Positions 54,589 through 56,831 of a DNA stretch of 56,831 bases are shown here, piece after piece (positions within the stretch are counted from its first letter, which is position 1; every line of letters starts with the position of its first letter). A model generated the notes under the pieces. That model made no database searches. It worked only from the letters and a program-made list of their open reading frames with translations, and had not been told where the DNA came from. This DNA comes from an uncultured Clostridia bacterium (lineage in GTDB: Bacteria > Bacillota > Clostridia > Oscillospirales > CAG-272), in assembly GCA_944393415.1 (NCBI GenBank), contig CALYAD010000027.1, forward strand, positions 1-56,831, given 5' to 3'. Both the position numbers and the translations under genes were made by a program.

Positions 54589-55755
54589 GTGGTATCGGAA
54601 CAAAAGCTAATGCTTGAATTGGTCGCGTGGAAGGTGTGCGGGCGCGCACTGAGCGAAAATATTTCTGAAGAGCTTTCTGAGGAGAGGCTTGATTTACTCC
54701 ACTATCTGTCAAAAGGTCACGGCATCGCTCATATTGTGGGAGCGTCGCTTTTTGAAAACGGGCTTCTGACCGAGGAGAAAAACGGAGTCTTTTGGAATAA
54801 GTTTTTAAATTCACAGCTTGCGGCGGTCAACAGCTACGAGCGATCAAACCTCGAGCTTAGTGAGATAGGAAAGGCATTTTCGCAGGCTGAAATTAAATAT
54901 ATACCCCTTAAAGGCTCGGTCATTCGTGAATATTATCCGGAGCCGTGGCTGAGGAACAGCTGTGATACGGATATACTCGTAAAAGAAGCGGAGCTTGACA
55001 TGGCGGTAAACTGCCTGACGGAAAAGCTTGGTTACAGCTACATGGGCAAGAGCTCGCATGATGTGTCGTTGTTTTCACCCGGAGGACATCATATAGAGCT
55101 TCATTACCGACTTTCAGAACCTGATACTGAAAAATTTTCTCTGCTTGAAAGCGTATGGAATTACGCGTTTCCGGATACCGAGGGCAGCTTATTTTACAGA
55201 CTTCCGGATGAAATATTTTATTATTATCACATTGCGCATATGGCTAAGCACTTTTTGCATGGCGGTTGTGGTGTACGGCCTTTTCTTGACCTGTGGATAA
55301 TGAATCATAAAATGGAGCATGATTTTAATAAACGCTTATCCATAATATCAAACGGCGGACTGAGTTCCTTTGAAAAGGCTTCAAGGAGCCTGAGCGAGGT
55401 ATGGTTTTCCGGAGAAAATGAGTCGGAGCTTGATAACGCTATAAGTATGTATGTTTTAACGGGCGGAGTGTACGGAAGCCTTGAAAACAGTATCTCGATC
55501 ATAAGAGCAAAAAAGTTAAGTCGCTTCGGATACGCGGTTTCAAGGATATTTTTACCTTACGATTCCCTGAAATACTCATATCCTGTGCTTATAAAGCACA
55601 AATGGCTTACCCCCTTCTGTGAGACAGTCAGATGGCTGCGCCTTATTTTTTCCGGAGGCTTTAAAAGATCTGTAAAGGAGCTGAAAATAAATAAAGGGCT
55701 TTCCTACGATAAGCTTGATGCCGCGCAAAAGCTCCTTGATATTCTCGAGCTATAG
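54589..55755 (+). CDS. Nucleotidyltransferase-family protein (NTP_transf_5 type)
   Basis: A 388-residue protein with YIPLKGSVIREYYPEPWLRNSCDTDILVKE around residue 105, the K-G and D-x-D-x-L-V pattern of the NTP_transf_5 family, and later helical region with HHIELHYRLSE. Such proteins are often found with capsule or sulfur-peptide genes, which I do not see here. Start GTG 54589 follows GGAGATG. It follows the Sel1 gene by 42 bases. Confidence 0.75.
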   Translation: MVSEQKLMLELVAWKVCGRALSENISEELSEERLDLLHYLSKGHGIAHIVGASLFENGLLTEEKNGVFWNKFLNSQLAAVNSYERSNLELSEIGKAFSQAEIKYIPLKGSVIREYYPEPWLRNSCDTDILVKEAELDMAVNCLTEKLGYSYMGKSSHDVSLFSPGGHHIELHYRLSEPDTEKFSLLESVWNYAFPDTEGSLFYRLPDEIFYYYHIAHMAKHFLHGGCGVRPFLDLWIMNHKMEHDFNKRLSIISNGGLSSFEKASRSLSEVWFSGENESELDNAISMYVLTGGVYGSLENSISIIRAKKLSRFGYAVSRIFLPYDSLKYSYPVLIKHKWLTPFCETVRWLRLIFSGGFKRSVKELKINKGLSYDKLDAAQKLLDILEL

Positions 55756-55835
55756 TCAGTAAGTGTAAAATTTATATATATTAAAAGGGGCTTGCGGCAT
55801 TAATAATTTTTGAAAAGCTCGGTAATATTGCAAAA

Positions 55836-55872
55836 AAGTAAGATCAACCGCTTGACTGATCTTGCTTTTTTT
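55836..55872 (+). terminator. Terminator after the nucleotidyltransferase gene
   Basis: AAGTAAGATCA (55836-55846) pairs with TGATCTTGCTT (55857-55867) with one mismatch, followed by a T-run. Its GATCAACCGCTT part recurs in reverse complement at 56745-56757. Confidence 0.75.
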
Positions 55873-55930
55873 CATTTAGATTGACAGTCAAATGAGAAAT
55901 ATATGCCGAGACTTTTTCGCGCAAAAAATA

Positions 55931-55957
55931 TTATCACTCTCAATACAGGAGTGCTAA
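55931..55957. promoter_or_regulatory. CIRCE operator (HrcA site)
   Basis: TTATCACTC, nine bases, GAGTGCTAA: this differs from the CIRCE consensus (TTAGCACTC-N9-GAGTGCTAA) at one position. It lies in the leader region upstream of hsp20, so HrcA probably represses that gene. Confidence 0.88.
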
Positions 55958-56007
55958 TATTTACAAAAAAACAATATTTTGTTCAGGAAATATCGCGTTT
56001 TTGGGGG

Positions 56008-56013
56008 TATAAT
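56008..56013 (+). promoter_or_regulatory. Possible -10 element of hsp20
   Basis: TATAAT at 56008-56013. No good -35 stands 17 bases upstream. A TTGACA at 55881 has no matching -10. The promoter position relative to CIRCE is therefore not settled. Confidence 0.45.
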
Positions 56014-56172
56014 ATAGACAAAGAAAAAAGGAAGTCCTTCCAGAGAAAGGAATGATGCCAATGTGCTGAAACAGATTCCGACATATGCCGACCATATCGG
56101 ATGCAAACACAAAAGGCCGACAAAATAAAAGTTTTCATAAAATTTATATGAATCATTTTGGAGGTGTTTTTT

Positions 56173-56616
56173 ATGCTAAACCGCAAAAATAATATGGTAA
56201 CCTATAATCCCTTCCGCGATATCGAGGAATTGGAGAAGAACTTTTTCGCAGATCCGTTTGGATCTTTCTTCCGCTCAAATGAGCTGGCAGAATTCAAGAT
56301 TGATGTGACAGATGAGGGCGACCGTTATGAAATGGAAGCGGACCTGCCGGGCTTTGATAAGAAAGATATTCATCTGGAGATAAACGGTGATACTTTGAAG
56401 CTGAGCGCCGAGAGACACACCAAGACAGAGGAAAAGGATAAAAAGGATAAAATCGTTCATATGGAGCGTTCCTATGGTTCTTATACCAGACAGTTTGATG
56501 TTTCTGGCATTGATACCAACGCCATTAAGGCAAAATATGAAAACGGTGTTCTCAAGCTGACGCTTCCCAAAAAGCAGCAGGCGCTCCAGGAAGGTAAGAG
56601 ACTTGAGATTGAATAA
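56173..56616 (+). CDS. Small heat-shock protein Hsp20
   Basis: A 147-residue alpha-crystallin-type chaperone: NPFRDIEELEKNFF N-terminal region, FKIDVTDEGDRYEMEADLPGFDKKDI, MERSYGSYTRQFDV and the NGVLKLTLPK motif of the C-terminal strand. It binds unfolding proteins without ATP. ATG 56173 follows GGAGG. The upstream CIRCE predicts heat induction through HrcA. Confidence 0.93.
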   Translation: MLNRKNNMVTYNPFRDIEELEKNFFADPFGSFFRSNELAEFKIDVTDEGDRYEMEADLPGFDKKDIHLEINGDTLKLSAERHTKTEEKDKKDKIVHMERSYGSYTRQFDVSGIDTNAIKAKYENGVLKLTLPKKQQALQEGKRLEIE

Positions 56617-56665
56617 TAATGGTTTTACGGTGCGGCCTATCCGTTCAGAAAGAGCTCAGTTACTG

Positions 56666-56689
56666 GCAAAGCTGAGTCAAAAGCTTTGC
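56666..56689 (+). terminator. Hairpin after hsp20
   Basis: GCAAAGC (56666-56672) pairs with GCTTTGC (56683-56689). The tail is TTATTAAAA, so it is a modest terminator at best. Confidence 0.5.
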
Positions 56690-56709
56690 TTATTAAAATA
56701 TAGCATTAA

Positions 56710-56831
56710 GGGGCTGTCGCAATAAGAGCCCCCAAAGAGCAAAAAAGCGGTTGATCTTTACCGAAAGGTATTGAACAACCGCTTGCTTTGTTGTATAATT
56801 GAATTACCAAAAACAAAATACAAGAAAGCAA
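56710..56831. mobile_element. Possible left end of an insertion sequence
   Basis: GGGGCT (56710-56715) and AGCCCC (56727-56732) frame a palindromic terminus, followed by a second hairpin AAGCGGTTG/CAACCGCTT (56745-56784). TTGAAC (56771-56776) and TATAAT (56794-56799), 17 bases apart, make a promoter facing out of the window, as for a transposase just beyond the edge. The layout resembles IS1182-type ends in Clostridia, from memory; no transposase is visible. Confidence 0.35.

Overview
The window reads as chromosome from a low-to-mid GC Gram-positive anaerobe, most likely a member of class Clostridia (Bacillota). The reasons are a T-box leader on a tryptophan operon, a TPP riboswitch, a CIRCE-type operator on a small heat-shock gene, strong AGGAGG-like ribosome sites, several TTG/GTG starts, oxygen-sensitive enzymes (ThiH, Fe-S proteins) and Sel1, TVP38 and DUF2156 families common there. 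Almost every gene is on the + strand; the only clear minus-strand gene is at 51717-52373.

Layout. 1-1285: end of an unknown gene and a lipoprotein. 1609-8987: tryptophan operon trpE-G-D-C-F-B-A behind a T-box attenuator. 9069-15620: thiamin operon thiS-F-G-H, a TenI/ThiE-like gene, thiE and thiC behind a TPP riboswitch. 15914-20627: two envelope proteins, purA behind a structured leader, a TIGR04076-HMA fusion, and a GMP synthetase lacking its glutaminase half. 20651-33087: an accessory stretch of single-gene imports (methyltransferase, HD, histidine phosphatase, ferredoxin-type aldo/keto reductase, several GNATs, APH-type kinases, metallo-hydrolase), including remnants and at least two disrupted genes. 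33308-44439: a colinear cluster built around a giant ABC transporter polypeptide (binding, permease, ATPase and a GHKL-like tail), with a PAS-CPBP membrane protein, a YwaF-like protein, a STAS protein, a lactate dehydrogenase, a degenerate GHKL-VOC fusion, a formyltransferase and a DUF2156 protein. 44563-48626: polyamine transporter potABCD. 48898-51663: tldD/pmbA. The rest holds a TVP38 protein, an isochorismatase, a Sel1-repeat protein, a nucleotidyltransferase, a CIRCE-controlled hsp20 and what may be the end of an insertion sequence.

The most striking signal is not a gene. A modular structured repeat, called here the hairpin-RBS element (HRE), sits directly in front of start codons inside these operons (trpG, trpF, thiG, thiH, thiC, a lipoprotein gene, the STAS gene, potA, and a worn copy before 25025). 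Its 3' end is a GC hairpin followed at once by the Shine-Dalgarno site of the next gene, so the repeat supplies the ribosome binding site. Arms and terminal hairpin show compensatory base changes between copies, middle hairpins are exchanged between copies, and copies occur in tandem. It looks like a repeat family that has colonised operon junctions and may act as a translation or attenuation module. I do not recognise it as a named family.

Limits: all family names come from reading the proteins by eye; no database search, folding or GC calculation was run.
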